A stretch of DNA of 64,000 nucleotides from Eurosta solidaginis. Taxonomy: Eukaryota > Arthropoda > Insecta > Diptera > Tephritidae. The position numbers and the translations under genes were made by a program. Each line of letters opens with the position of its first letter. Within the stretch, counting starts at the first letter, position 1. Shown piece after piece: positions 20,951-32,520 of the stretch. The DNA lies in the NCBI RefSeq assembly GCF_040869045.1, contig NC_090319.1, forward strand, positions 338,624,302-338,688,301. Direction: 5' to 3'. The notes under the pieces are model-generated. The model was not told where the DNA came from. It saw only the letters and a list, made by a program, of their open reading frames with translations, and did no database searches.

Positions 20951-22307
20951 ATGCTACGATCCGCGTTTGTATTATTTGCGCTCGTAGCGCTATGTATCGT
21001 TTGGAGCATGGATCATTTGCACAGTTCCTTATATATTCATCTACCACTCAAACCAAGAAAGACAAGTGTAAGTGATACAAAAAAGTAGAACTAGAATATG
21101 GATAAATAAAAAATTCTATACTTTAAAGGCGGATCGAATATGTGAGCACGGCTATCCCGCAGAGTCTCATTATATCACAACTAGCGATGGCTACATACTC
21201 AATATATTTCGCATTCCGTATTCGCCACGCTTAAGTAATCGTTATATCAGTAAGCCTGTCGTCTTTATACAACATGGTCTTATGGCAAGTTCCGATGGAT
21301 TTTTATTGAATGGTCCAGATAATGCACTTGCCTACAATTTCGCTGATGCTGGTTTTGATGTTTGGCTAGGAAACGCTCGCGGTAATATTTATTCGCGTAA
21401 TCATTCAACTATATGGATCAAGCATCCAAAATTTTGGAAATTTAGTTGGCATGAGATCGGTACGATCGATATACCCGAAACGATTGATTATGTGCTCCAT
21501 CGGACGGGTGAAAAGGCTATACATTATGTGGGGCATTCTCAAGGTAGCACGGCTTATTTTGTAATGCTTTCCATACGACCGGAATACAATGCAAAAATTA
21601 AAACGGGCCACGCCCTAGCACCTGCTGTTTTTATGGGCAATGCTACCCAGGATATAATTGTCAATCTTGTGCCATTGTTAGGGAATCCCGATGGTGTAGG
21701 CACAAAATTACTCTGCGATCAACAGTTTACTCCATATAACTCTTATATTTGCCGTATACTGGACACGGCATGTGGCAGTCCTACTAAATATCCGAAATAT
21801 TGTCGAATACTTTATTTGTTGTGGTCTGGCGGTGCGCAAGGAAATGTTAATTCGGTAATAAGGTGAATTTTTAAACCTATCCATATTTAAATTAATTGTT
21901 TTAATTTTGTATTGCAGACTCTGTTGCCTCAAGTGGCGGAAACACATCCAGCTGGTATTTCAACGAATCAAGCAATTCATTTTATCCAATCAAAAGTTTC
22001 GAACATGTTTCGTCAGTATGATTTTGGCACTAAGAAGAATCAAAAGTTATATAATCAAACAGAACCTCCGGCATATCCACTTGAGAAGGTTACAGCCAAC
22101 ACCTACTTGTACTATGGTCTGAATGATGGTGCCGCTAATGCGAGTGATGTAAAACGCTTAGCTCACAATCTTCCTAATTTGCGTTTGCTTCACGAAGTGC
22201 CTATTTCAACATGGAGCCATATCGATTTCGTTCTCGCCTGGCAAGTTAAACAAGAAATCAATGACCCAGTTATACAGTATTGTAAAGATTATGAAGTAGC
22301 AAATTAA
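20951..22307 (+). CDS. acid lipase 2 (alpha/beta hydrolase, secreted)
   Basis: Exons 20951-21067, 21129-21854 and 21918-22307 have introns of 61 and 63 nt, all phase 0, and give 410 residues. Exon 1 holds a hydrophobic signal sequence (MLRSAFVLFALVALCIVW). The ATG at 20951 was chosen because the frame upstream has no other start. The core shows FIQHGL, GFDVWLGNARGNIYSR, VGHSQGS with the nucleophile near Ser176, LNDGAANASD and TWSHIDF. It is a tandem paralogue of lipase 1 with the same exon structure (39, 242 and 129 codons against 40, 241 and 128). Probable substrates are dietary or stored neutral lipids, by family analogy. Confidence 0.93.
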
Positions 22308-22559
22308 ATTTAAAAAAAAAAATTAAAAATTTGTCAAAAATACATGACCCATGTCAGGTGAACTCTGAGTTGAAAAGATAACTTGCCATTCTACAAGTGC
22401 GTCGTATGGCTGACCTGAAATAGTGTATTGGTGCCGAGACCGTGGTCGTCATAAATCGTTAAGCCGGTTCGACCAAACTCTATATAGATTAACTTGCAAT
22501 ATTCTAAGCTTCTAATGAGTGTAACATTGAACAATTTTTGAAGAAAAAATAATTCATAT

Positions 22560-23071
22560 TGTAACGAATTTACTGCAGTTCCGCTTATTTCATATCTTCT
22601 ACTAAGGTTCGAATCACTAAACTGTTGAATAAATAACACCACTATTAAGTAATGCAAAATGGTATTTATTAGACTACTTTCAAAATAACACTGCTATTGC
22701 TCGACATATAGCGTGCTTAATCAAAACTGATCCTAGCGCCTCTACTGTTGCTGCCTTTTATGCTTTTTGATTTCCTCGTTGCATCTTCTAGGCGCTTCCA
22801 TAATTTACTTAGTTACTGCTATATAACTACAGATGCACGTGTGTAGCTCTCATATGCGCGTATATTTGTGAGCGACACTTCCACAATTATAATTGCATAC
22901 TTTAGGGAGCATCTCAGATAAGATATCTGCATGTGTTTGTGCGTTGCTTCTCCGCTGCGTGTAAGTACATATGTGTAGACATAATGACTGAATTAGTGAT
23001 GTGCATCAAGTCACTGCTTAGCATCGGTTTAGAGATGACAGTACCCCTTAGTGTAGCTAATATTCGTAACA
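22560..23071 (-). mobile_element. solo LTR, Ty3/gypsy type with ATAT target
   Basis: The unit begins TGTTACGAAT and ends TTCGTTACA on the minus strand, so it has TG...CA termini, and is flanked by ATAT on both sides. Internally it has a promoter-like CATAAAAGGC and an AATAAA. No primer-binding site or coding region adjoins it. ATAT targets are typical of the 17.6/297 lineage. Between 22308 and 22559 nothing else is seen. Confidence 0.75.
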
Positions 23072-23955
23072 ATATATATAGGAACGATTTTACGTAATTG
23101 CTTGTCAAATTTGGTGTGTTGTCAAGCCGGTGTTGGCGTTCTGCCACCCTCAGTGGCATTTTTTGTTCTTATATCCCCTCAAACATTCTAAGAGCGCTCA
23201 TAATTTTGCAATCTAATATCAGTCCGAAATATGTAAAAAATATGAGTCCAGAAATATGATCATAGAGGAGCCGATATGATGAAAAATTTGAAATTTTTGC
23301 CATAAATGTTCATTGTTTGCTGAACTTCAGAACGGATGTTCATATTTTATTTTGAAAAAATTTTCATTCAAATTAAATTTGAATATATTAATATTTTTTC
23401 TGTTCCCTTTTTAAATTGGTATAAACGCATGTTAATAATGTATGTAAGTATTATCATATTTTCAAAAAAGGCTTCCCAATATGGTGTCCCATTTTCAGTG
23501 ACTAACATTGTGAATTCATACAAGTGGCGAAAGTTTGATAAAAACGTTCACAATAGTAAACAGCCTCGATCACTTGTTCCATCGCTCTTCGATTACTTAA
23601 ATTATTTGCTCAATACTTTTTCAAAAATATTTCTAGACGATTGGTTTATTATATTATTTACTTATTTTAAAATGTGTGCTTAATTGGCTGCTCAGCAAAA
23701 AACAAACCTATTTTTCATTCCCTTGCCATTCGCGACAGCCATTCTCCCTGTCAGTTATTATTTGCAGGTAGGTATGGCAATGAAGGAATGAAAGATTTTT
23801 CATTTGTATGAATTCACAATGGTGACTAACGTCAAAAATCCGCCCTGAACGGGGCAATGCTAATCCCTTATTTAATGGATACAAATGACTCTGAAACGGG
23901 TCATATAGAAAGTAAATTATGAGCTATTTTTGAGCGTTATAGGAGTCTGATCAGA

Positions 23956-24510
23956 CAGGGCCGCAGAGAGCCGAGCCGGGCCCCTGGAACAATTCGTCTT
24001 TACGGGCCCCCCTAAAAAATAAACTCAATCTAGTAAAAAAAATAACATAACATACATGAATTTTTAAATTCACATTGTCAGCTTTATTTCATATAAAATA
24101 AGATTTACTGGAGCACTTACATAAATGAAATGTTAGATTTCATTGTTTGATTTGCTTACATTAACTTTTTCTAAATATGTACATTTTAAGAGCTTGAATC
24201 AGCCAAGGAAACCCTTCCGTGCTTTTTGGTCTGCGAATATGGAAATTACCGATTCAAAACTAATGCTGCGAGCAAGGCTGGACTCCAACGCCAATGTTCC
24301 AAGGTTTGTCAAGCGATTTTGGCTCATAGTAGAACGTAAAAAATTTTCACGCTAGACAATAGACTAAAAGAACGCTCCCCTTCGGCCACACTGACTGGAA
24401 GTGTGCAAAATATTCTTAATGCTATGCAGATGTTAGGAAATAATACTTCCACCTTCAAGTCATGATATTTGTTCAGAAGTTGAAATGGTGGCAGCGAATC
24501 ACATCCCAAA
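23956..24510 (-). mobile_element. hAT transposon relic with dimerisation-domain fragment
   Basis: A hAT-like end CAGGGCCGCAGAGAGCC starts at 23956. The minus-strand ORF at 24509-24324 contains ALRIFCTLPVSVAEGERSFS, the conserved C-terminal dimerisation motif of hAT transposases. The other end was not found, so the copy is truncated. From 23072 to 23955 I see only AT-rich DNA. Confidence 0.7.
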
Positions 24511-24703
24511 TTTGCTAAGTGGATGGCTTTGATGTAAGCTTATCCACGGCATACTCATACATATGTGTGCACAAATTTGCGCTTCGCAAAACAATTCAAG
24601 TGTACCAATTTTTTCAAATTAACGCTCTAGTTTATTATCAGCCTGTACTTACAGATGTCACTGGCTTTTACAAAAATGAAAAAGCAATACGACCAAACCG
24701 ATA

Positions 24704-24838
24704 GGGGCATAGTTATAGGCGAAATAAAATGTGATTTTAAGTTAGTTGAAGCATTTTTGTCAGATAGCCCTTATAAATTGTGTCAAAAACGTTTATCTAA
24801 CTTAAAATCACATTTTATTTCGCCTATAACTATGCCCC
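24704..24838. repeat. perfect 42-bp inverted repeat
   Basis: The arms 24704-24745 and 24797-24838 are exact complements (GGGGCATAGTTATAGGCGAA...) with a 51-nt loop. There is no coding content. It may be a small foldback element; no clear target duplication was seen. Confidence 0.88.
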
Positions 24839-25104
24839 ATAGTATTTGATTGGGTGGTTATCATTTTAGTTTAGGGATTTTCAAATTAAAACCATTTTGT
24901 GTAGAAATCCTAGTTAGAGTACTGGCAATACTGCTTTGCCTTGCCGGAAAGAAGGGGAAATGCGTTCATTTCGGACTACAAAAGGAGCTCATAAAGAGCA
25001 TATAGGCTCCAATTTAGGAAACCTTTCTGATTCTTTTAAGACTCCGACTGTTTGCTGGGCTGTTTCTTTTTTTATAGATCGCAGGTATACATAAATCTAA
25101 ATAA

Positions 25105-26792
25105 AAATAGTAAGGGTGTCTAAGTTCGGTTGTAACCGAACATTATATATGTACTTAGTGTGAGCTTCAATTGTACAGTTAATTTCAGATAAATTACTTT
25201 TCTACATAACACGTGGCATTTAAAAAATGTCTCCCAATTTGCTTTCACAATAAAACTTGGTAAATAAAGTATCATTGCTATATACTAACTTTCGCTAAGA
25301 TATAGCTTATTGTTAATAATTTTTCCCGACCCTTTTAAAATTCTTTAATATAAAAGTAGGCGTGGTCTTTAACCGATTTCGTCCATTATTATCTGAATAA
25401 TACTTCCTGCCATAAAGAAAATATGTGTACCCAATCTTATTACGATCCGGTAATTTTTCTTCGAGCTATGGCTCCCGAAACAGAGAAAACTGCTTAGTCA
25501 TAAAAGAGGCGGTACCACGCCCATTTGCAAAAATTTGAATTTTTCCCTATTTCCTGTTATAATTTCACTTGGCAAAAGAAATTTAATTGATATAAAGCTC
25601 TTTTTGTAAAGATATAGCTGCTTTTGTTTGTCCACGACCCTTTTAAAAATCTTTTATATAAAAGTGGGCGTGGTCCTTAACCGATTTCGTTAATTTCTCT
25701 TTGAAGCAATGTTTATAGTAAAGTAAGCTCTCTGCAAAATTTTGGTATGGCAGGATTAACGTTTTTTGATTTTTGATTGAAGTGGACGGTGCCACACTCA
25801 TTTTCAAAAATGTTTCAAATTTTTATCAAGAGTATCAATAAGTGTATTATTTGTGTGTGTATCAATAAGTGTATTATTTACTAAATAATAAGGTTTTTTG
25901 TGTTTTCCAAAATGTTATATATCCCTAGAAAGTTAATGTTATTTTTTTACCCTAGAAAGATAACGTACGTCTGAGAGACGTGTTCAAGTTTAAGGACGCT
26001 AAAGATATAAAAAAAACTTACATTTTTGTTTTATTTTCTTTTAATCATTTATTTGATATATATTCACTTGTTTTAAATGTTTTTTAAAGACAAATATTGT
26101 TTTTTTAATATATTAAAAATTAAGTTTGACTTGTCTTGGTCCTGTCCTTACAAAAACCAAAATATTTTTCGAAGGACCTCAGTTTATAGCAAAAAAATTA
26201 AAATAAAATAAATTTTTTTTGTACTTCAATTGAATGAATTTTAAACTATACTTAAAAAATTAGTAGCTAAAAGTACCATTTTAGGCAAAAATTACATATA
26301 AAATTTGTAGTCACGTAAAAGATAACGATACGTGTCTTAACGTATTTTTAAAAAACAATCGTTTATATTTCAGCAAACAAAAAAGTTACTACGGAAAAAC
26401 ACCCCCCACTGACACGCTGGTAAAGGTAGCTGACAAAACTGAGAATGAGAATGTTCTCTCTTCACGATTGTGGGAGACTGAGAGCAAAATTAAAACGACG
26501 TACGTCTCACAGACGTACGTTATCTCACTCGGGATATATAAAAAGACGTGGTTATTATCCGATTTCACTACCAATCTATTCTGGGTCCCATGAAGATATC
26601 TCAATATATGCTCAAGTTTTCGTGTTAACGGACGGAAAGACGTAAGGACGGACGGACATGGCATAAACAATTTTTTTCGATACTGATGATTTTGATATAT
26701 GGAAGTCTATATCTCGATTCCTTGTCCACAACCAATCGTTATGTTACCAAAGTTAATATATTCTGTGTATAAAGCACAATGAGTATAAAAAT
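25105..26792 (+). repeat. long dispersed repeat, copy A
   Basis: It begins with the hairpin TTCGGTTGTAACCGAA and ends near AAGTCTATATCTCGATTCC and GAGTATAAAAA. Internally it carries AAAGTGGGCGTGGTC and CTTAACCGATTTCG segments and an ACGG-rich microsatellite. It is shared with copies at 52.3 and 56.3 kb. No coding capacity is seen. It is interrupted by the piggyBac-like MITE at 25923-26533. Confidence 0.75.
25923..26533. mobile_element. piggyBac-like MITE, 611 bp
   Basis: The left side holds CCCTAGAAAGTTAATG and then CCCTAGAAAGATAACGTACG. The right end reads inward CCCGAGTGAGATAACGTACG, with GTCTGTGAGACGTACGTC following. CCCTAGAAAGATA is the terminus of the classical piggyBac element. The flanks read ATAT rather than TTAA on both sides, so the exact ends or the target are unusual. 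The interior is AT-rich and non-coding. Confidence 0.65.
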
Positions 26793-26814
26793 AAATACTT
26801 ACCGTGATGCACCC

Positions 26815-27075
26815 CCGAGAAGATTAAGGTCGAGCTTTTTTCCAAATTGCGTCGCACTTCCTTTTAATTTTTCCTAAAAATGGGCGGACGGGACGTTCAT
26901 ATTTCATGCCGAGTCCGAACGGAAGTTGCAATGCAGAAAAAATTTCACTGAGAAGCTTAGAAGGAGAAAAGCTGTTTTTTAATTGAATACCTTTATTCTA
27001 AATTTTTCATGTAGCTTTGCCCGAATCTTGAACCCAGAACCTTTAATGTGGGAGGCTGAGTACGCTACCAACAAA
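26815..27075 (-). mobile_element. degenerate tRNA-derived SINE
   Basis: It is diverged but collinear with the intact SINE copies: AGGTCGAGCTT, GCGTCGCAC, TTTTTCCTA, GAGTCCGAACGG, TTTCACTGAGAAGCTT, TTTGCCCG, GAACCCAG, ACGCTACC. From 27076 to 27469 nothing is recognised. Confidence 0.6.
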
Positions 27076-27469
27076 TCATTCAAGTACCTGCATTTAGATT
27101 TTTTTCGCGTTTGGAGTTTTTTTTTGTGTACGTCGTACAAATCTCCTCAAACCAGAGCTTGTCCTTTCGAGACCTGTGACAACATATGTATTGAATGGCA
27201 AATCGTCTCAGTTGATTATGACCCAAAAATCTCTATTAGAGTCTAGAAAGTGATTATTGTTTGAGAGAACCAAGCATAAAAAAGTCATCTATTTGGTACA
27301 TTAATTCATTCCTTGTGTATTTCCACCTTTTATCGAAAATTCGGTGCGATATTGGAATCGAAATACTCGAAGACAATAAAACTCACCACAAAAGAATTGA
27401 GTGCAAAATATCGGTATCGAATGACAAAATCATCGATATGTTAAAGTATCGTATCGAAATTCGTGTCCC

Positions 27470-27750
27470 TTATCCATGGCTCAACTACATGGTTGGCTCA
27501 TCTCATCAGCTGATTTTATTTTTTTCATCTCACTGGAGTAGGGATTGTCAAAAGGAGAGGGAAAACGCTAAATGCAACCAACACATTGACAATATTTTCT
27601 TACACATACAAGAACTGCAAAGTTTTATGCTTTCTTTCAATTCCATTCGCCTAACACCAACATACAGATTTTGGCAATCTGAACAATGGTATGTTGTTGC
27701 TGTAGAGATGAGCCAACCATATAGTGGAACCATAACCTTATACCATTTAA
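27470..27750. repeat. short TIR element (MITE)
   Basis: ATGGTTGGCTCATCTCATCA near 27490 is matched by its complement near 27706-27722 (GAGATGAGCCAACCATAT), with weaker similarity outward. The target duplication is unresolved. A long ORF across it uses no ATG and is not credible. Confidence 0.55.
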
Positions 27751-27952
27751 AATATATATTTTCAAACGAAAGTTATTATTAAAATAAAATAAAATTGCTA
27801 CAAAATATCGACTTTTCTTTATGGCAACACTGTATTTAATATTATAAAATTACAATTAAAATATATAAATCTTACATAAAATACACACCTAAATCACAAT
27901 ATATTATTTTAAAACTACCTAATTTATTTTAAAATAAATTTATATAAAATCG

Positions 27953-29153
27953 TCAACTATACATATATTCGTAAAAATTCGCTGATCTAATAATTTTATC
28001 AAATATAAATTCACGCACACCCAAACCACATATAAAATCAAAATGATTCCAACGTTTACGTGGAATCTTATAGATGGCCTGCATATTGCGCAGGCGCATG
28101 AGCAAACGCCAAATATCCGCTTCCGATACAATATAATCGTTCTCAGCATAGTACAACGTTATCGGCGCTGTGATGAGCTCCAAATTGTAATCAGGTGGAT
28201 CGAGTTGATCGTACAGCAGCCAATTCTTCTCGGGACCATAATCATATTGGCGAAATTTCGTTGAAACATAACCTTGAAAGTAGTGCATAATTTGTTTAAA
28301 AGAGCCACCAACTGGAAAATTTGCCATTATATCGGGGAGTAAAGACTGTGCGAAAAATAAGGCAACAAAGTTAAGAGAGAAGAATTTAGTATAGCTGTAC
28401 AGCACTTACCTTGTTGAGATGTTGCGTGTCATAGCCCACCGCAGGCCAAAGCCGACTCACACACACCATTGGGCGTTCGTTCTCAAAACAAAGTGACGAT
28501 AGGAACTTTTTTATAAATCTATTAGTAGATACCATTTCCATACCCTCTAATACTTTGGCCACATAATTGCGTGTACCCAATATGGGACCGAAAATTTTGG
28601 CCAACACACCTTTAGTATTGCTCACATACGCCACCGGTGCCAATAGATGTGCTGTCTTGAAGACTGCATTGTACTGCGGTAGCACTGAGTTTAGCACCAA
28701 AAAAATGGTACCACCTTGTGAGATGCCTACAAAATGCATTTTCTTTTCACCCGTACAACGGATTATATAGTCCAACATGGCAGGCATGTCATATATACTC
28801 ATTTCATGCCAACTAAAATTCCAGAATTCGCGTTCAGTCGTATTATACCACACATTTCGGCGTGTATAAACATTTCCGCGATTGTTGCCCAGCCAAATGT
28901 CGTAGCCTTGACGCCACAAAAGATAAGGTAATGAGCTTTCACGTCCATTAAGTAGCCAAGCGTCCGAAGAGGCGTAAATGCCAGCTAACAGGAATACGAC
29001 TGGATGACGTGAAGAGTATGTGCCGCTTACAGTTGGCGTCAGAGGCGGCGACTTGTTATATTGTGGTATGCGATGTAAGGCCAATGCATAGCCATCTTTG
29101 GTCAATACATGATGCTTCTCAACCGGATAACCGTCGCGTCGAATTCGCTTCAC
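27953..29153 (-). CDS. acid lipase 3, divergent (5' exon missing)
   Basis: Two minus-strand exons, 29153-28410 (248 codons) and 28345-27953 (130 codons plus stop), flank a 64-nt GTAAGT...CACAG intron. A TTCTTGCAG acceptor precedes the first of them, so a signal-peptide exon of about 40 codons should lie at higher coordinates; I could not identify it. The layout and phases match lipases 1 and 2. The nucleophile motif is VGISQGG instead of GHSQG, and the usual QHGL oxyanion region reads LLAGIYASS, losing the His-Gly pair. ENDYI (Asp) and RWNHFDF (His) remain. A catalytic triad is thus present, but substrate choice or activity may differ. A polyadenylation signal is seen downstream near 27928-27923. 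Confidence 0.88.
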
Positions 29154-29739
29154 CTGCAAGAACAAAGAAAGAATATAGTAACTCATAAACTATTTTTAAG
29201 ACGCGAAGACTATTTAAAACTTAACGCTTGAATGAAAAATATAATGTTATCAAGTACATTTGTTATTGAGTGACTGAAGTAAGTAGGCTGGATGACAATA
29301 ACTAGCAGGCGTTAACGGCGACACTGTGACACTGCAGTGACTTATGTCTATGCAATTTACGCATAATGCCTCTCTACCTGGCTGTCTGCATCGGTCAATT
29401 GACGTCTATTTAAGCTACTAAGCGAAATTTTGAAGGTTAAGCATGTATACATGTCAGCGTGTTTATACGAATTTAAGTATAGTTTTGTAGTATGAGTTGA
29501 AGCTAGAGTTAAAGTAGTTAAACCATATCCTATGTGGGTCGTTTAAAGTAAGAGGCTGACGCGTTACTTAGTCGCTTATTCGTAATTCGCATATTAATTT
29601 TGTACCGAATGACCCCACAAAAAGTGTTTGGAAATAATAACCTCAATGAAATACGTGATCTACAATAAAATCAATGACTTATACGATGTTCACACGGATC
29701 TTACATTCGTAGATCGCTCACTTAATTCGGGAAGGAGTT

Positions 29740-30200
29740 TAATTGGGGTCAGTAATAATATTGCAGCTGCACACAAGAATCTGTACCCGGTCGACATCAT
29801 TAGCAAAAAGACCACAACCAGAGTGGCAATACGGCTTCGTGACGTGGGATATAAGCTTACGCATTAAGGACACTCCATAGTTTTGATCGACTTCATGACT
29901 GGTAGGATAGACTCCTGCGTGATGTTTATTGGGACGGTTTTCCGTCGCCCCTTGTCAAATTTGGGATGACGGAAAATCGTTCCAATATACATCAATTATC
30001 TACCCTGTCGGAAGGTTGGGAGTGGAGTATTCTGCTATGAGCTCGGTGTCAGTCAGAAGACTGCCCGATCACTGCAGCGTCTCCAAGGCGGTGGCCGCTG
30101 CTATAAAGTTTGCATTGCCGCCGCTGTAAATGTTAGGGAATTCAACATTAGGAAATTTAACATTTACTGCATAAGAATACCCCTGGCAACTGTAATGAAC
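29740..30200 (+). mobile_element. R1/LOA-like retrotransposon relic (RNase H region)
   Basis: Broken plus-strand text resembles the segment before and within a LINE RNase H domain: NIAAAHKNLYPVDIISKK, TRVAIRLRDVGYKLTH, and after a shift RRLPDHCSVSKAVAAAIKF. Stops are frequent. From 29187 to 29739 nothing is recognised. Confidence 0.5.
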
Positions 30201-32394
30201 CGAACGTGTCCACGAGTGAAGACCTTAGGACTTTACTGGAAACTTTTTCTTTGGTTCTGGATAGGTGGGTCGCAAACCAGCTAAGCTAAAGCTGGAATTA
30301 TACCACCTCTTGCCTTTTGTAGAAGTCTTTTAGCCCGCTTTTGATTCCGAGCGGTCGGTGGAGTTTTTACAATTTACAAAAGCTCATCTATCCAACTGGA
30401 GGCCAGTTTCAACATACTTTAACTGCGCAGCACTAAACCAACCAATTGGCTATGCGGTTTTCATAACAGTGTGATACCTTAAATAAAGTCAAAAAATCTG
30501 TGTGAATACATTTCTGACTACGGACAAGTTTCTTCGGATATAACGTTGGAGTAATGTAGATGTCTCCTAGAAGCGCGGCCGCACCTGACAGTTGTCTCTT
30601 AGGATACCCCGGTCGGTTAGATGACAAATCAACTGGGACGTTTGGTTCAGCATGTAAATCTGCTCTTTAACATTTACCTCGCCGTGTAAATGATGTTCAG
30701 AAGTCATAAGGAGACATACTGTAGCAGTTCCAAGTACCAGACCCGTTGAGTCGTCTGCGTAAGAAACTATGACGCAGAAGCAAGTTTGGATGTACTACAA
30801 TTGAGCAGAATTGGATGTAGGACATCATCCTATGCTTCTGAATGTTTCATGCTCCTTGATTTGTACTTTTCGTTTATAAAATGTACAAGGTCTGTCTGCC
30901 CTTCAGATAATTGGCGGTCTACCTCTTTAGACAAGACTGCTTGGTGTTGATTGGAATGGTTCATCGTATTATAAGCTCTAATACTGCTCATTTCGTTTAG
31001 AACAATCCAATGCCATATTGTTTCCTCAAGCTTCAGCCATTTCGACGCTAAATTTCGGAATTTTTGTAATTTTTTTGGGATTATCTAGAGACGGTTTTTG
31101 TTTATTTCTGACCCACTTTGTAAGGTCAGCGGCACGATCTATCAAGCAAGGGTAACTATTTGTCAGGTAGGAGGGAGAAGGTCGAAAAGCAGCCAAATGA
31201 GCGTCAAGTATTGAGTTGACGGCCCCTAACAGTTAAGAAGCGAATGAAAGGTTAAACTAGTAGTTCAAACTGTGGTTAACATAACTGTAGTTTAAACTCG
31301 CACTGAAAAACTGGGCATAGATGTGTATGTGTGTGTGAGTTGAGGTATTATTGATTGACAACCGTATTTAGCCTTCATATCCATTAACTGTTATTATTTA
31401 TTTATTCTGCTCATTCAAGTTTTTTGTTGCAAATATTCCTGAGGCATGCCCTGCACATACATACATACATAATTTTGGGTAAACAATTTTTTTCAAAACA
31501 AACTAGCAGCGAAAATAAACAATAGCGTATGTATGTGAGTGCACAATATTTAGCACCTCGAGTAGAACAAAACTTTGGCGGAAAGTTTGGGAGAAAGACG
31601 AAAAAATTGGTTGTTTGATTAGTGCGGTGACCCCCCACTGACTCCAATTACATAGTAAAAAGTATAGGAAGATACGGATGATTTAAAGCCAGAGTGCTAT
31701 CCTGTCCCTCACACTACATCCAGGCCTCTCGGTTTGAACAGCTTACCAGGCTTAATAGTATTGAGTCCTGAGAGGCGTTTGAAAAACGGGATTGAGGGAA
31801 ATTTCATTCTACTTTGCAGAGCGCTGGACACAACACCTATCTAATCCCGAAAGACAAGAGCCGCTAGCGCAGCTACTGAGTATATACTGCAGAGTTCTAT
31901 AAAGTCAATAAGCTTCAATTGGATGTAGCCAACTTTTCGATACAAGTATTTCTATTAACAGAGAATGGATTAGAGTCCTGGTCTCCCATAGCTCGAGGGC
32001 ACCCTAGGAAGATAGGTTGATCTAGCCTACGTAAATGTCATACCAAATCATTGGAGAGAAATTCGGGCGTTTACCTTAAGATGCTTGTTTCGTCAATATA
32101 TCCGATATGGATATCGCAACCACAACAAGAAGAAAAAGAGGACTGGAGGATATTTGCCACGGTGAGAAGGTGACCTCGTCATGTTCCGCTTTGACCTCTC
32201 ATTAGGGTGGTCGTTATGGGCAGGTTAAACGCGAGCCCGAGACTAGTTAGTATGATGTACTGCGTAGTTAAAACCACATCGAAAAGGAAAACATATCGAC
32301 ATTGTGGGAAATTGGGTTTTTTGGGCGCGATATATAGCTGTTATAGGGGAGTACACTTACAAAAATAAATGTATACGGTCACATATTTAGCATT
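30201..32394. other. no gene recognised
   Basis: The stretch contains degenerate, LINE-like fragments that I cannot place, a short TG microsatellite near 31330 and CATA repeats near 31460. No supported ORF. Confidence 0.4.
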
Positions 32395-32520
32395 CAAGGT
32401 TCTGGCGACCCCAAGTTCCTAACGGAAACTGGAGTGGGGGTGTTGTATGGCCTTGAATGATGGACTTGGTCATATCGTTACAAGATCACCAACAATGGCA
32501 ATGAGGGCATTACTCTTCTG
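32395..32520 (+). repeat. weak fragment of the (CAA)n-tailed retroposon
   Basis: GTTCTGGCGACCCCAAGTTC, then ATGGCCTTGAATGAT and GGTCATATCGTTACAAGAT parallel the middle of 691-1016. The tail is lost. Confidence 0.45.

Noticed and set aside
23336..23683. 115-codon ORF
   Set aside because: Low-complexity Ile/Phe/Lys-rich translation of AT-rich DNA with no motif.
24704..24838. microRNA precursor
   Set aside because: Arms are perfectly paired over 42 bp with a 51-nt loop, unlike the imperfect stems of animal miRNAs.
27261..27782. 173-codon ORF
   Set aside because: It starts from TTG, not ATG, runs through a MITE and has no recognisable domain.
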